In this document: positions 26,691 to 36,010 of the stretch, one piece after another
Numbering within the stretch: position 1 is the first letter of the stretch
Layout of the letters: each line of letters opens with the position of its first letter
Source of the DNA: Rhodospira trueperi
GTDB lineage: Bacteria > Pseudomonadota > Alphaproteobacteria > Rhodospirillales > Rhodospirillaceae
Assembly (NCBI RefSeq): GCF_900101965.1
Contig: NZ_FNAP01000001.1
Location: forward strand, 1 to 64,000
DNA: 64,000 nt
Direction of reading: 5' to 3'
The notes under the pieces: model-generated
Database searches by the model: none
Seen by the model: only the letters and a program-made list of their open reading frames with translations
Told to the model about the DNA's origin: nothing
Position numbers and translations under genes: made by a program

Positions 26691-27401
26691 ATGCATGACA
26701 GTACGAAAATAACGTCCAGATACAACGATGGTGACTATCTGGCAAAGAATGAAGATTGGCATGTAGCTGATTCACCGTGGAAAGCTGATCAAATTGATAG
26801 GATTATCAAGCGGAACGGTATTACATTGAGTTCGATATGCGAAATCGGTTGTGGCGCCGGAGAAGTCCTTAGGCAACTTTCTCTAAAAACCGCTTATGAG
26901 AAAGTGGAATTTTACGGATATGAAATTAGCGACGACGCTTTTGCACTGTGCACTACACGCGAGGCAGACAGGCTTCATTACTATAAAAAGAATCTCCTCG
27001 ATCTTGAAGAAAAATACGATGCTCTTCTGTGTATTGACGTATTTGAGCATGTGGAAGATTACATTGGATTTTTAAAGCTTCTAAAATCGAAAGGTAACTA
27101 TAAAGTATTTCACATTCCTCTTGACTTGTCTGTGCTTTCACTTATTCGCGGGAGGCCGTTATATTTTCGAGAGTCAGTAGGGCACTTGCACTACTTTACT
27201 CCAGATACGGCGATAGCAACGCTATCAGATTGCGGATATGAAATCATAGACGTAATGCACACACCATGGTTCGCGGAGCAGCCTTCTAAAACTGTGAAAG
27301 CAAAGCTTGCAAAGACTCTACGTAGTGTTTTGTACAAAGCTTCTCCGAAGCTAATGTCTACGTGGTTAGGCGGTTCGTCTTTAATGGTTCTGGCAAAGTG
27401 A
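26691..27401 (+). CDS. Class I SAM-dependent methyltransferase, AT-rich acquired gene
   Basis: A 236-residue methyltransferase with the SAM loop CEIGCGAGEVLRQL (about 49-62), YGYEISDDAF ending the second strand, and LLCIDVFEHVEDY as the motif-IV region, as in UbiG/SmtA-like and glycan methyltransferases. The late LHYFTPDTAIATLSDCGY block is typical of methyltransferases in polysaccharide clusters. The gene is strikingly AT-rich and uses codons ending in A or T, unlike all its neighbours, so it was probably acquired recently from another lineage. The substrate is unknown. Confidence 0.8.
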   Translation: MHDSTKITSRYNDGDYLAKNEDWHVADSPWKADQIDRIIKRNGITLSSICEIGCGAGEVLRQLSLKTAYEKVEFYGYEISDDAFALCTTREADRLHYYKKNLLDLEEKYDALLCIDVFEHVEDYIGFLKLLKSKGNYKVFHIPLDLSVLSLIRGRPLYFRESVGHLHYFTPDTAIATLSDCGYEIIDVMHTPWFAEQPSKTVKAKLAKTLRSVLYKASPKLMSTWLGGSSLMVLAK

Positions 27402-27454
27402 GTTTTCAAATCGTCCTGATTCCTTTCCGGCCGACGATAGAATTGACTCGTGCA

Positions 27455-27496
27455 GCGCCCCTTCGGGGCGCGCGGCTCCGCCGCCCGGAGGGCGGC
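27455..27496. terminator. Twin GC-rich hairpins between convergent genes
   Basis: Two perfect 7-bp stems with 3-nt loops, 27455-27471 (GCGCCCC/GGGGCGC) and 27480-27496 (GCCGCCC/GGGCGGC), lie between the converging methyltransferase and uspA genes. They lack a T-run, so termination is likely but not certain. Confidence 0.5.
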
Positions 27497-27590
27497 CATC
27501 CTTGGTTTGGCACCGCAAAGCGGCACCAGGGGCGCAGTCGCGTCGGCCGGTATAACCCGGTCTCCACTTTTTCGGGGCAAGGTCAAAGCG

Positions 27591-28034
27591 CTACTTCACG
27601 AGGATGCAGGTGACCGGCGACAGTCCCGAGACCTTGTGGGAGACCGAGCCCAACAGGAAACTCTCCACGTCACCGGAACCGCGCGCGCCCATGACGATGA
27701 CGTCGCAGGTGTGCTCCTTGGCGAAATCGATGATGGCGCGGGCCGGTTGGCCGCGCTTGGCGAAGGCCTCGACCTCGACGGTGCCGCGCTCCAGCGCGTG
27801 CGCCCGGGCGGAGGCCACCAGATTCTTCGCATAGTCCCGCAGGGCTTCGTCCGGCGTCGCCGGGTGCAGCGGGCGGACCATCGACAGGGAGCCCTCCATC
27901 GGGCTGTGATGGCGGTACACGCTGAGCAGCAGCAGCTTCGCGTTGCCGAAGCGGTTCGACAGATCGACGGCGAAATCGACCGCCAGAAGGGACTGGTTGG
28001 AGCCGTCCACGGGCACGAGGATGGTGCTGAACAT
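27591..28034 (-). CDS. teaD: UspA-family protein associated with the ectoine TRAP transporter
   Basis: A 147-residue universal stress protein. It starts MFSTILVPVDGSNQSLLAVDFA and has the ATP-binding loop VIVMGARGSGDVESFLLGSVSHKV (G-2x-G-9x-G-S/T type). Its start lies 2 bp beyond the stop of the large TRAP permease gene, exactly the arrangement of teaABCD in Halomonas, where TeaD binds ATP and modulates ectoine uptake through TeaABC. The name rests on that synteny. It is the last gene of the transporter operon. Confidence 0.85.
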   Translation of the reverse strand: MFSTILVPVDGSNQSLLAVDFAVDLSNRFGNAKLLLLSVYRHHSPMEGSLSMVRPLHPATPDEALRDYAKNLVASARAHALERGTVEVEAFAKRGQPARAIIDFAKEHTCDVIVMGARGSGDVESFLLGSVSHKVSGLSPVTCILVK

Positions 28035-28036
28035 CG

Positions 28037-29320
28037 TCACTCCCCGAAAGCTAGCTGCGGCAGGAACAGGGCGATCTGCGGGAACAGGATCAGCGCGACG
28101 CTGACTCCCAACAGCATCACCACGAACGGCGGTGTTCCTTTGACCACGTCGATGTAGGGCCGCTTGAAGATGGCGATGGCGGTAAAGATGTCGCAGCCGA
28201 ACGGTGGCGTGGCCGACCCGATGGCCACCTGAAGCGTGATGATCACGCCCACCAGCACCGGATCGATGGCGGCGGCCTCGACGATGGGCGCGAAGATCGG
28301 CACCAGCACCAGGATCACCACGATCGGGTCCACGAACATGCAGCCGATGAAAAAGGCGATGGAGATGGCCACCAGCACCATGGTCGGGCCGGCCTGATCC
28401 AGGCCCAGGCCGCCCAGAATCTCCTGCGGGATCTGGTTGAACGAAATCGACCACGAGAACGCGTTGCCGGCGCCCACCAGGATGAACACCACCGCCGTGA
28501 TCAGGCCGGTGGACTTGGCGATCTCGAACAGGTCCATCCACTTCAGCGACCGGAAGATGATGAATTCCAGGATGAAGGCATAGGCCACGCAGACCGCCGC
28601 CGCCTCGGTCGGGCTGAAGATGCCGCCATAAATGCCGCCCACCACGATGACCGGGAAGCCCAGCGGCCACAGGGCTTCTCGCGTGGCCGTCAGGCGTTCG
28701 CTCCAGCTTGCCTTCTCAAGGGTCGGGATGTCATTGCGCCACGCATAGAACACGCAGTAGGTGGCGAACAACACCAGGATCAGCAGGCCCGGACCGACGC
28801 CGGCGACGAAGAGTTCGGCGATCGAGGTGCCGGAGATGACGCCGTAGATGATCATGGCAATCGACGGCGGGATCAGCATGGCGATGTCGGAGGCGTTGAC
28901 GATCAGCGCCAACGTGAAGCTGTCCTTGTAGCCGGCCTCCAGCATGCGAGGGCGCAAGGGGCTGCCGATGGCCACCACGGTCGCCTGGGTGGAGCCGGAG
29001 ACGGCGCCGAACAGGGTGCAACTCGCCGCTGCCGTCACCCCAAGACCGCCGCGCAGGTGCCCCACGTAGCGCATCACCATGTCGATCAGGCGGTCGGCCG
29101 AATGGCCCTTGGTGATGATATCGGCCGCCAGGATGAACATGGGCACCGCCACCAGGGCGGCCGGGCGGATGCCGCCCAGCATCTGCTGCACCATGATCTC
29201 CGGCGGGATCGGCATGTAGATGAAGAAGGCGACGAAGCTGCCCGCGATCAGCGGGATCATCATGGGGAAGCCCAGCAACAGCAGGACCACCATGACACTG
29301 ATCATGACCTCGGCGAGCAT
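28037..29320 (-). CDS. uehC: TRAP transporter large permease for ectoine/hydroxyectoine
   Basis: A 427-residue DctM-type membrane protein with about 12 hydrophobic segments, beginning VMVVLLLLGFPMMIPLIAGSF. The characteristic GAVSGSTQATVVAIGS and GGIYGGIFSPTEAAAV motifs of TRAP large subunits are present. It should move ectoines across the inner membrane using the sodium gradient, with the small subunit and the periplasmic binding protein. It has a good Shine-Dalgarno (GGAGGA) and lies 15 bp downstream of the small permease gene. Substrate is inferred from the adjacent binding protein, UspA partner and catabolic genes. Confidence 0.9.
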   Translation of the reverse strand: MLAEVMISVMVVLLLLGFPMMIPLIAGSFVAFFIYMPIPPEIMVQQMLGGIRPAALVAVPMFILAADIITKGHSADRLIDMVMRYVGHLRGGLGVTAAASCTLFGAVSGSTQATVVAIGSPLRPRMLEAGYKDSFTLALIVNASDIAMLIPPSIAMIIYGVISGTSIAELFVAGVGPGLLILVLFATYCVFYAWRNDIPTLEKASWSERLTATREALWPLGFPVIVVGGIYGGIFSPTEAAAVCVAYAFILEFIIFRSLKWMDLFEIAKSTGLITAVVFILVGAGNAFSWSISFNQIPQEILGGLGLDQAGPTMVLVAISIAFFIGCMFVDPIVVILVLVPIFAPIVEAAAIDPVLVGVIITLQVAIGSATPPFGCDIFTAIAIFKRPYIDVVKGTPPFVVMLLGVSVALILFPQIALFLPQLAFGE

Positions 29321-29335
29321 GGGCGCGGTCCTCCG

Positions 29336-29941
29336 TCAGACCTTGGTTTCTGTCTCGTCGTAGCTGTCGATAACCGACGCGGAGATGTAGACGTCGGGCC
29401 GCGTCAGATTGGCGACGGCGGTCAGCAGGTACTGGATGCCCGTGATGACGAAGCCGATCGGCACCCACACGAAGGTCAGGTAGACCGGAATGCGCAGCGC
29501 CGCCGCGATGCGGCCGGACTCCTGAACCGACACCACATAGGCGTAGGCGTACCACGCCAGCACGAACATGGCGGCGGACGTCACCAGACAGATGACGACC
29601 ATCAGAACCTTGCGCGCCGTGTCCGGCAGCGCGTCGTAAAGGGCCGACATGCGGATGTGCCGGCCCATGCGGGCGGCATAGCCCAGGCCGACGAACGTGA
29701 TCAGCACGATGAGAAAGCGGTTGAGTTCCTCGACGAAGAACAAGCTTTCGCCGAGCACGAACCGGCCGACGACATTGGCCACCGACATGGCGGCCATGAT
29801 GATCACGCCCAGGGCCAACACCGCCGCCTCGAAGTGGGCGATGGCGCCGTCGATCCAGGCCAGCGGCCGCAGCAGGCCGCCGAACTGCGAACTGGAGGCG
29901 TCGGGGCCGGGCGTTCCCGGCCGCTGTGGGGGCTCGTTCAT
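29336..29941 (-). CDS. uehB: TRAP transporter small permease for ectoine/hydroxyectoine
   Basis: A 201-residue DctQ-type protein with four hydrophobic helices, the first at about 30-55 (HFEAAVLALGVIIMAAMSV). The conserved region FFVEELNRFLIVLITFVGLGYAARMGRHIR is clearly of this family. It forms the transmembrane complex with the large permease. I prefer the ATG at 29941; a GTG at 29977 would add 12 residues. The C-terminus has an unusual charged tail after the last helix. Confidence 0.85.
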   Translation of the reverse strand: MNEPPQRPGTPGPDASSSQFGGLLRPLAWIDGAIAHFEAAVLALGVIIMAAMSVANVVGRFVLGESLFFVEELNRFLIVLITFVGLGYAARMGRHIRMSALYDALPDTARKVLMVVICLVTSAAMFVLAWYAYAYVVSVQESGRIAAALRIPVYLTFVWVPIGFVITGIQYLLTAVANLTRPDVYISASVIDSYDETETKV

Positions 29942-30073
29942 CGGGCGCTGTCCCTTTGCCTTCCGGTCGCGATCCACGTCCCATCATGGGGGCCCGTGGT
30001 CAGGAGCGCTATCGTCTTCACACTTCTTTCCGCCGTAGCGGCGGCTCTTCGTTCGCGCGGCGATGTGATTCGT

Positions 30074-30171
30074 CATTGCGAGCCCGCGTCTTCAGACGCG
30101 GGTGAAGCAATCCAGGGCACAAAATGCAAGTATCCGCCCTGGATTGCTTCGTCGCTACGCTGCTCGCAATG
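30074..30171. repeat. Dispersed palindromic repeat, copy 1
   Basis: A 98-bp imperfect palindrome. CATTGCGAG at the left end is matched by CTCGCAATG at the right. Inside, GAAGCAATCCAGGGC is matched by GCCCTGGATTGCTTC. An extra 8-bp hairpin sits in the left arm (30083-30102). It lies between uehA and uehB. A related element is at 56156-56265. Confidence 0.8.
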
Positions 30172-30270
30172 ATATGATATGGCACCAGAGCGTCTTGAGG
30201 CGGGAAAGGACCCGACCGCCGATCCGACGGCGCGGATCCTTCCTTCATCTTTTGCCCGGGCGCGATGGTG

Positions 30271-31305
30271 TCAGTCGCCCGCGACGCGTTCCCGGGACTC
30301 CTCAATGTCCGCCTGGAAGCCCTCAAGGACGGCCTTGGCGTCACCGCCGACCTCCTCGACGAACTTCTGCTTGACCTGTTCGGCGGCCTCTCGGAACGGC
30401 GCGCGCTGCTCGTCGGTCAGCACGGTGACGGTCATTTCCGGCTTGGCCTCCAGGATTTTCTCCTCGGCGCGCTGGGTCAGGCCCTGTTGGTACTCGATGA
30501 TGTGGGCGTAGGCGGCGTCGGCGGCCTCGCCGACCAGGGCCTGGTCTTCCTCGGACAGGCCGTCATAAAACGTCTTGTTGGTGATGACGGCCGTCGTGAA
30601 GTTGTTGTGCCCGGCGTAGGTGATGTGCTCGGTCACCTCGTACATCTTCGTCGATTCGACGAAGAACATCGGGTTTTCCTGCCCCTGGATGATATTCGTC
30701 TGCAAGGCGCCGTAGACCTCGCCCCAGGGCAGCGGCGTCGGCGTGGCGCCGAAGGCCCGGTAGGTCTCCACCAGCATTGGGGTCGTCATGACGCGGAACT
30801 TCACTCCGTCCAGGTCGGCCGGACTGGTCACCGGCTCCTGGGTGGTCATGACCACTTCGCCTTCGGGGTACATGTCCACCAGATGCAGGCCGACGCCGTC
30901 ATACTTGGCGGCCAGCATCTCGTTAATGGTGTCCGACGTCTTGTAGAAATCGGCCAGCACCGCGTGATCCTCGGGCAGCACGTAAGGCAGCAGGAACACC
31001 TGCAGTTCCGGGATCACCTTGCCCATGAAGCCCGGGGAGGCGGTGGAGAACTGAAGGGCGCCCATCTGGGTCAGTTCCGTGGTGTCGTCGGATTCGCCAA
31101 GGGTCCCGTACGGGAAGATCTCGACCGTGTGGTCGGAATTCGCCTCAACGTACTCCTTGAACTGGGTGGCGTAGACGCCCTGGACCTCGTCGATCGCTTC
31201 TTCCAGCGAATACTTCCAGGTATCGGCCTGGGCGCCCGTGGCGCTGGCAAGAGCCAGGGCCGAGACGGCTGCGGTTCCGATTAGGGTTCGAATGGTCAGA
31301 GTCAT
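30271..31305 (-). CDS. uehA: Periplasmic ectoine/hydroxyectoine-binding protein of TRAP transporter
   Basis: A 344-residue DctP-type binding protein. A Sec signal peptide (MTLTIRTLIGTAAVSALALA, cleavage after AQA) precedes the mature start DTWKYSLEEA. Conserved TRAP binding-protein features are VKFRVMTTP, with the ligand-binding arginine, PLPWGEVYGAL, and IQGQENP. The acidic residue near the mature start and the tryptophan in PLPW match positions that bind ectoine in TeaA/UehA. GGGAGAGG precedes the ATG. It is first in the operon uehA-uehB-uehC-teaD, with a palindromic repeat between uehA and uehB. Confidence 0.9.
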   Translation of the reverse strand: MTLTIRTLIGTAAVSALALASATGAQADTWKYSLEEAIDEVQGVYATQFKEYVEANSDHTVEIFPYGTLGESDDTTELTQMGALQFSTASPGFMGKVIPELQVFLLPYVLPEDHAVLADFYKTSDTINEMLAAKYDGVGLHLVDMYPEGEVVMTTQEPVTSPADLDGVKFRVMTTPMLVETYRAFGATPTPLPWGEVYGALQTNIIQGQENPMFFVESTKMYEVTEHITYAGHNNFTTAVITNKTFYDGLSEEDQALVGEAADAAYAHIIEYQQGLTQRAEEKILEAKPEMTVTVLTDEQRAPFREAAEQVKQKFVEEVGGDAKAVLEGFQADIEESRERVAGD

Positions 31306-31946
31306 GGAAGCCTCTCCCTGTGATGGATATGTCCTCTGCGGTGATTCGCGCAGTCCCAACCGCCGCGCGCGCGCCCGATGTCGGGTGGGGGCAGTCGGGA
31401 CGTTGCATGATGACGACCGTGCGGCGGGTGGGGGCCGCGTCGGCGACAGGAGGCGTCCGCCTATCCTGTCCATGCGTCAGACCAAGGGACCTTTCGCGTT
31501 GCCTTCGTCGTTCCCGTGCAGAAAGCTATGGCACTCCAGATCACGGGGGCAGTCAACACCGCCTCGATCCGGGGCCTGCGGCCGGCCGGCCGCGTCCATT
31601 TCCCGTGGTGTGATCGCGGCCGGTCCGGATGACCGTCGGCGGGACGGCGGTCGGGCGGGCCGCCGGTCGCGCTTTAACCGACTGTGTTGGTTGGACAATT
31701 TTGCGGGGCCAGCGGCGGCGCCAGGGTCGGTGGGTCGAGGCGTTGGTTTCGTCGGACCGGCAGGCCGGAGCTTGCGGCCGAGCGCTGACGGGGATGAATT
31801 TTCGGTTTTTTCGGCGTGTTCCAGAAAAAAGTCCTAGTGCGGCCGTTGCGTTTGGCAAGTTCATCCAGCGGCGAGGATTGAACAGGGGCAATCCCGGGCC
31901 GCAAGATGCACTCAGGGTGAATGCCGATGATCGCGAGGGGGCAGGA
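31306..31946. other. Divergent control region between uehA and eutA
   Basis: About 640 bp without a convincing gene. Both ectoine operons must be controlled from here. I could not identify an operator or a secure promoter. No EnuR-type (GntR/MocR) regulator gene lies in the window. Confidence 0.45.
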
Positions 31947-32747
31947 ATGGACGTTCGCGTGTCCGATCTGGGGACGCCGGGCACATCGCCCGCCTTTTCC
32001 GCGCCCGACGCTGTCCGGCGAGTCGGATTGGTTGTTCTGGAGACCGACCTGACCATGGAGAGGGACGTTGCCCGGTTGCTCCATGGCAGCGGGTTGGCGG
32101 TGCATGCCAATCGCATTGCCTTTTCCAACCCGGTGTCGGCGGAGAGTCTCGCCGCCCTGGAAACCAGCCTCTCGGCGGCGACGGCGGCGCTGATCCCGGG
32201 CACGCCGTTCGACGTGATCCACTTCGGCTGCACGTCCGCCTCGGCGGTGATCGGCGACGACGGGGTCTCGGCGGCCGTACGGACCGCCAAGCCGGGCGCC
32301 CGGGCCACGAACCCGATCATCGCGGCGGACGCGGCCCTCAAGGCTCTGGGCGTGCGGCGGTTGTCGATCCTCACGCCCTATGTCCCCGAGATCGCCCGCC
32401 CGGTGGCGGATCGCTTCGCCGCCCTGGGATATGACATCGCGGGCCTGACCTGCTGGGCGATCGAGGATGACCGGGACATGGCCCGGGTTCGCCCGGACGT
32501 CCTGATCCGGGAGGCCGTCGCCGCCACGGACCCGAAGGCCGATGCGTTGTTCATCTCGTGCACCGCTGTTTCGGCAGCCGAGGTCGTGCCGCTGATCGAG
32601 GCGGAGGTTGACTGCCCCGTGGTGACGAGCAATCAGGCCGCCGCCTGGTTGGCTCTGCGGCTGTGCGGCATCGACCATGACGTTCCGGGAGGTGGGCGCC
32701 TGTTCTCCCGTCCGCTGGCGCCCGGCGACCGGAAAGGAACGGCCTGA
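31947..32747 (+). CDS. eutA: EutA, Asp/Glu racemase-like protein of hydroxyectoine utilisation
   Basis: A 266-residue protein of the arylmalonate decarboxylase/maleate isomerase fold. Its two active-site cysteines are visible in FGCTSASAVI and FISCTAVSA. In eut clusters EutA, EutB and EutC are proposed to convert hydroxyectoine to ectoine, with EutA acting as a racemase-like step. The ATG at 31947 has GAGGGGGCAGG upstream. Its stop overlaps the eutB start by one base (TGATG). Confidence 0.85.
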   Translation: MDVRVSDLGTPGTSPAFSAPDAVRRVGLVVLETDLTMERDVARLLHGSGLAVHANRIAFSNPVSAESLAALETSLSAATAALIPGTPFDVIHFGCTSASAVIGDDGVSAAVRTAKPGARATNPIIAADAALKALGVRRLSILTPYVPEIARPVADRFAALGYDIAGLTCWAIEDDRDMARVRPDVLIREAVAATDPKADALFISCTAVSAAEVVPLIEAEVDCPVVTSNQAAAWLALRLCGIDHDVPGGGRLFSRPLAPGDRKGTA

Positions 32748-33721
32748 TGCCCATCGAACACGCCGCCATCCTGGCCGCCCGCGACCGCCTCGCCGGGCGC
32801 ATCCGCCGCACGCCGCTTGATCGTTCGCCCTGCCTGTCGGATCGCTGCGATGTGCCGGTGTGGCTGAAGCGTGAACACCATCAACTCACCGGCAGCTTCA
32901 AGGTGCGCGGCGCCACCAACGCCGTGCTGTCGCTGTCGGACGGCCAAAAGGCAAAGGGCATCGTCGGGGTGTCCACCGGCAACCACGGGCGCGGGCTGGC
33001 CCACGCCGCAAGGCAGGCCGGTGTGCGCTGTGTGATCTGCATGTCCTCCCTGGTGCCCGCGAATAAGGTCGAGGGTATCCGGGCCCTGGGCGCCGAGGTG
33101 CGCATCGTGGGCGACACCCAGGACGAGGCCCAGAAGGAGGTCGACCGACTGGTGGCCGGGGAGGATCTGACCATGCTGCCGCCCTTCGACCATCCCGACG
33201 TCATCGCGGGGCAGGGTACGCTCGGACTGGAGATGATTGAGGACCTGCCGGAGGTCGAGACGGTGCTGGTGCCGCTGTCGGGCGGCGGGCTGATTTCCGG
33301 CGTCGCGCTGGCGGTGAAGACGGCGCGGCCCTCCGCCCGCGTGATCGGCGTCAGCATGGAGCGCGGCGCCGCCATGGTCGAAAGTCTGCGCGCCGGTACG
33401 CCGGTGTTCGTGCGGGAGGTGGCCACGCTGGCCGATTCCCTGGGCGGCGGCATCGGCCTGGACAACCGGCACACCTTCGCCATGGTGCGCGATCTGGTGG
33501 ACGAGACCGTGACCCTGACCGAGGACGAGATCGCCGAGGGCATCCGCCACGCCTACTGGTCCGAGCGGGAGGTGATCGAAGGTTCGGGCGCGGTCGGCCT
33601 GGGCGCCCTGCTGGCCGAAAAGGCGCGCCCGACCGGCCCGACCCTCGTGTTGCTCAGCGGCCGCAACATCGACATGACGCTGCATCATCGAATTGTCTCC
33701 GACGAAACCGTCGAGGTCTGA
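32747..33721 (+). CDS. eutB: EutB, threonine dehydratase-like enzyme of hydroxyectoine utilisation
   Basis: A 324-residue fold-type II PLP enzyme. The Schiff-base lysine is in LTGSFKVRGATNA, the phosphate-binding loop is VPLSGGGLISG, and STGNHGRG is the substrate loop. It resembles threonine dehydratase but lacks the C-terminal regulatory domain. In eut clusters it is proposed to dehydrate hydroxyectoine as part of its conversion to ectoine. It is coupled to eutA and followed by eutC after 11 bp. Confidence 0.88.
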   Translation: MPIEHAAILAARDRLAGRIRRTPLDRSPCLSDRCDVPVWLKREHHQLTGSFKVRGATNAVLSLSDGQKAKGIVGVSTGNHGRGLAHAARQAGVRCVICMSSLVPANKVEGIRALGAEVRIVGDTQDEAQKEVDRLVAGEDLTMLPPFDHPDVIAGQGTLGLEMIEDLPEVETVLVPLSGGGLISGVALAVKTARPSARVIGVSMERGAAMVESLRAGTPVFVREVATLADSLGGGIGLDNRHTFAMVRDLVDETVTLTEDEIAEGIRHAYWSEREVIEGSGAVGLGALLAEKARPTGPTLVLLSGRNIDMTLHHRIVSDETVEV

Positions 33722-33732
33722 GGACTCCACCC

Positions 33733-34728
33733 ATGCCCGCCGTCCGCATCGTCACCGAAGCCGACCTGCGCGCCGCCGTGGCGCTGGACCTCGATGCCGT
33801 CGCCTGCGTCGAGCGGGCGTTCGCGGCCCTGACGGGCGGTGGCGTGGTCATGCCGCCGATCCTGCGCCTGGACATCGCCGAGGCCAACGGCGAGGTGGAC
33901 GTCAAGACCGCCTATGTGCCCGGCATCGACAGTTTCGCCATCAAGATCAGTCCGGGGTTCTTCGACAATCCCAAGCTCGGCCTGCCCAGCGTCAACGGCC
34001 TGATGACGCTGTTCAGCGCGAAGACGGGCCTGCTGGAAGCGGTGCTGCTGGACAACGGCTATCTGACCGACGTGCGCACCGCCGCCGCCGGGGCGGTCGC
34101 CGCGAAGCTTCTGGCCCGTCCGGATGCCCGGCGCGCCGCCGTGATCGGCGCCGGCCTGCAGGCCCGCCTTCAACTGGAGGCGCTGGCCCTGGTGTGCCCG
34201 CTGGAGAGCGCCGCCGTCTGGGCGCGCGACGCCGGGAAGGCCGCCGCCTGTGCATCGGACCTTTCGGAACGGCTGGGAATCCCGATCTCCCCCGCGCCTT
34301 CCGCCGAGGTCGCCGTTGAGGGGACGGACGTGATCCTCCTGACCACGCCCAGCCCCGAGCCGCTGGTGAAGGCTGATTGGCTGCGGCCCGGCCAGCACGT
34401 CACCGCCATGGGCTCCGACGCCGAGCACAAGAACGAACTCGACCCGGCCGTCCTGGCCCGGCCGGACGTTGACTATGTCGCCGACAGCCTGGCGCAGACC
34501 CGCCGCCTGGGGGAACTGCATCACGCCATCGCTGCCGGCGTGGTGGCGGCCGACGCGTCGTTCCCGGAGTTGGGCGCAGTGGTCACGGGCGCCGCGCCGG
34601 GCCGCGCCAGCCCGGACCGGATCACCGTCGCCGACCTGACCGGGACCGGCGTGCAGGACACCGCCATCGCCACGCTGGCGCTGTCACGGGTGACCCGGGC
34701 CGGCGCCGGATCCGCTTTCGAAACCTAG
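33733..34728 (+). CDS. eutC: EutC, ornithine cyclodeaminase-like enzyme of hydroxyectoine utilisation
   Basis: A 331-residue member of the ornithine cyclodeaminase/mu-crystallin family. The conserved KISPGFFDNPKLGLPS region (substrate lysine), the TGLLEAVLLDNGYLTDVRTAAAGA block and a Rossmann loop VIGAGLQARLQLEAL are present. It probably performs the NAD-dependent reduction in hydroxyectoine-to-ectoine conversion together with EutB. A GAGGA Shine-Dalgarno precedes the ATG. Confidence 0.88.
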   Translation: MPAVRIVTEADLRAAVALDLDAVACVERAFAALTGGGVVMPPILRLDIAEANGEVDVKTAYVPGIDSFAIKISPGFFDNPKLGLPSVNGLMTLFSAKTGLLEAVLLDNGYLTDVRTAAAGAVAAKLLARPDARRAAVIGAGLQARLQLEALALVCPLESAAVWARDAGKAAACASDLSERLGIPISPAPSAEVAVEGTDVILLTTPSPEPLVKADWLRPGQHVTAMGSDAEHKNELDPAVLARPDVDYVADSLAQTRRLGELHHAIAAGVVAADASFPELGAVVTGAAPGRASPDRITVADLTGTGVQDTAIATLALSRVTRAGAGSAFET

Positions 34729-34751
34729 CCCTCCTGCCCGGAACCCCCGCC

Positions 34752-35936
34752 ATGCCCCTTCCAAAAAAGCTGCGCTTTCCTCAGGACGAATTCGACCGTC
34801 GTCAGACCAAGACCAAGGCCGCCATGCAGGCCGCCGGCCTGGACCTGCTGATCGTCTCCGATCCGTCCAACATGAACTGGCTGACCGGATACGACGGGTG
34901 GTCCTTCTACGTCCATCAGGCCGTGGTGCTGCCGGTGGACGACGACCCGCTGTGGTGGGGCCGGGGGCAGGATGCCAACGGTGCCCGCATCACGGCGTGG
35001 TTGCCGGAGGAGCGCTTGCACCCCTACCCGGACCATTTCGTCCAGTCTGAAGCGTGCCACCCCATGCAGCATCTGGCCAGCGTGCTCCGCGCCCGGGGCT
35101 GGGACCGGCGGCGCATCGGCGTGGAGATGGACAACTACTATTTCTCGGCCGCCGCCTATCGGACGCTGCTGGCCGAGTTGCCCAACGCCCGCATCGAGGA
35201 CGCCAAGTCCCTGGTCAACTGGCAGCGCGCGGTCAAGTCCGAGGCCGAACTGGTGTATATGCGCCGTGCCGCCCGCGTCGTCGATGCCATGCACGCGCGC
35301 ATCCGGGAGGTGATGGCCCCGGGCATCCGCAAATGCGATCTGGTCGCCGAGATCCAGGACGCCGCCATTCGCGGCACGGCCGACTTCGGCGGCGACTATG
35401 CCGCCATCGTGCCGCTGGTCGCCTCAGGGCCGGAGGCCTCCGCCCCGCACCTGACCTGGACCGACGAGCCTCTGCGTGACGGCGAGGGCACGTTCTTCGA
35501 GATCGCCGGATGCTACCACCGCTACCATTGCCCGCTGTCGCGCACCATCTTCCTGGGCAAGCCGGACCAGCGCTTCCTCGACGCCGAGAAGGCGGTGCTG
35601 GAGGGCATGGCGGCGGGTCTCGACGTGGCCCGCGCCGGCACCACCTGCGAGGAGGTGGCGGGCGCCTTCTTCTCCGTGCTGCGCCGCCACGGATTCGAGA
35701 AGGACAACCGCACCGGCTATCCCATCGGGATCAGCTATCCGCCCGACTGGGGCGAGCGGACCATGAGCCTGCGGGCCGGCGACCGGTCGGTGCTGGAGCC
35801 GAACATGACCTTCCACTTCATGACCGGGCTGTGGATGGACGACTGGGGCTTTGAGATCACCGAGAGCTTCGTTATTACCGATGGCGCCCCCGAGATCCTG
35901 GCGAACACGCCCCGCGCGCTACTGGTCAAGGATTGA
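34752..35936 (+). CDS. doeA: Ectoine hydrolase DoeA (EutD), M24 peptidase fold
   Basis: A 394-residue pita-bread-fold protein that opens the ectoine ring to give N-acetyl-diaminobutyrate. It begins with the creatinase-like N-domain (DRRQTKTKAAMQAAGLDLLI, PSNMNWLTGYDGWSFYVHQ). In the catalytic domain the first metal-binding aspartate of M24 peptidases is replaced by glutamate 250 (FFEIAG), and the second by a non-acidic residue. Published work on EutD describes a metal-free mechanism using such a glutamate as covalent nucleophile (cited from memory), and this sequence agrees. It lies between eutC and doeB in one operon. Confidence 0.92.
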   Translation: MPLPKKLRFPQDEFDRRQTKTKAAMQAAGLDLLIVSDPSNMNWLTGYDGWSFYVHQAVVLPVDDDPLWWGRGQDANGARITAWLPEERLHPYPDHFVQSEACHPMQHLASVLRARGWDRRRIGVEMDNYYFSAAAYRTLLAELPNARIEDAKSLVNWQRAVKSEAELVYMRRAARVVDAMHARIREVMAPGIRKCDLVAEIQDAAIRGTADFGGDYAAIVPLVASGPEASAPHLTWTDEPLRDGEGTFFEIAGCYHRYHCPLSRTIFLGKPDQRFLDAEKAVLEGMAAGLDVARAGTTCEEVAGAFFSVLRRHGFEKDNRTGYPIGISYPPDWGERTMSLRAGDRSVLEPNMTFHFMTGLWMDDWGFEITESFVITDGAPEILANTPRALLVKD

Positions 35937-36010
35937 TATAGAAGGCGGCAGCGGGTCGCCATCCGACACCGGCTTGTTTCCACGCGCGGGAGGCTTTGGA
36001 CAGCAAAACC

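Noticed and set aside
31320-31840. Possible extra gene between uehA and eutA
   Set aside because: Open frames here are low-complexity and arginine-rich with no usable start; the eutA start with a good Shine-Dalgarno is at 31947.
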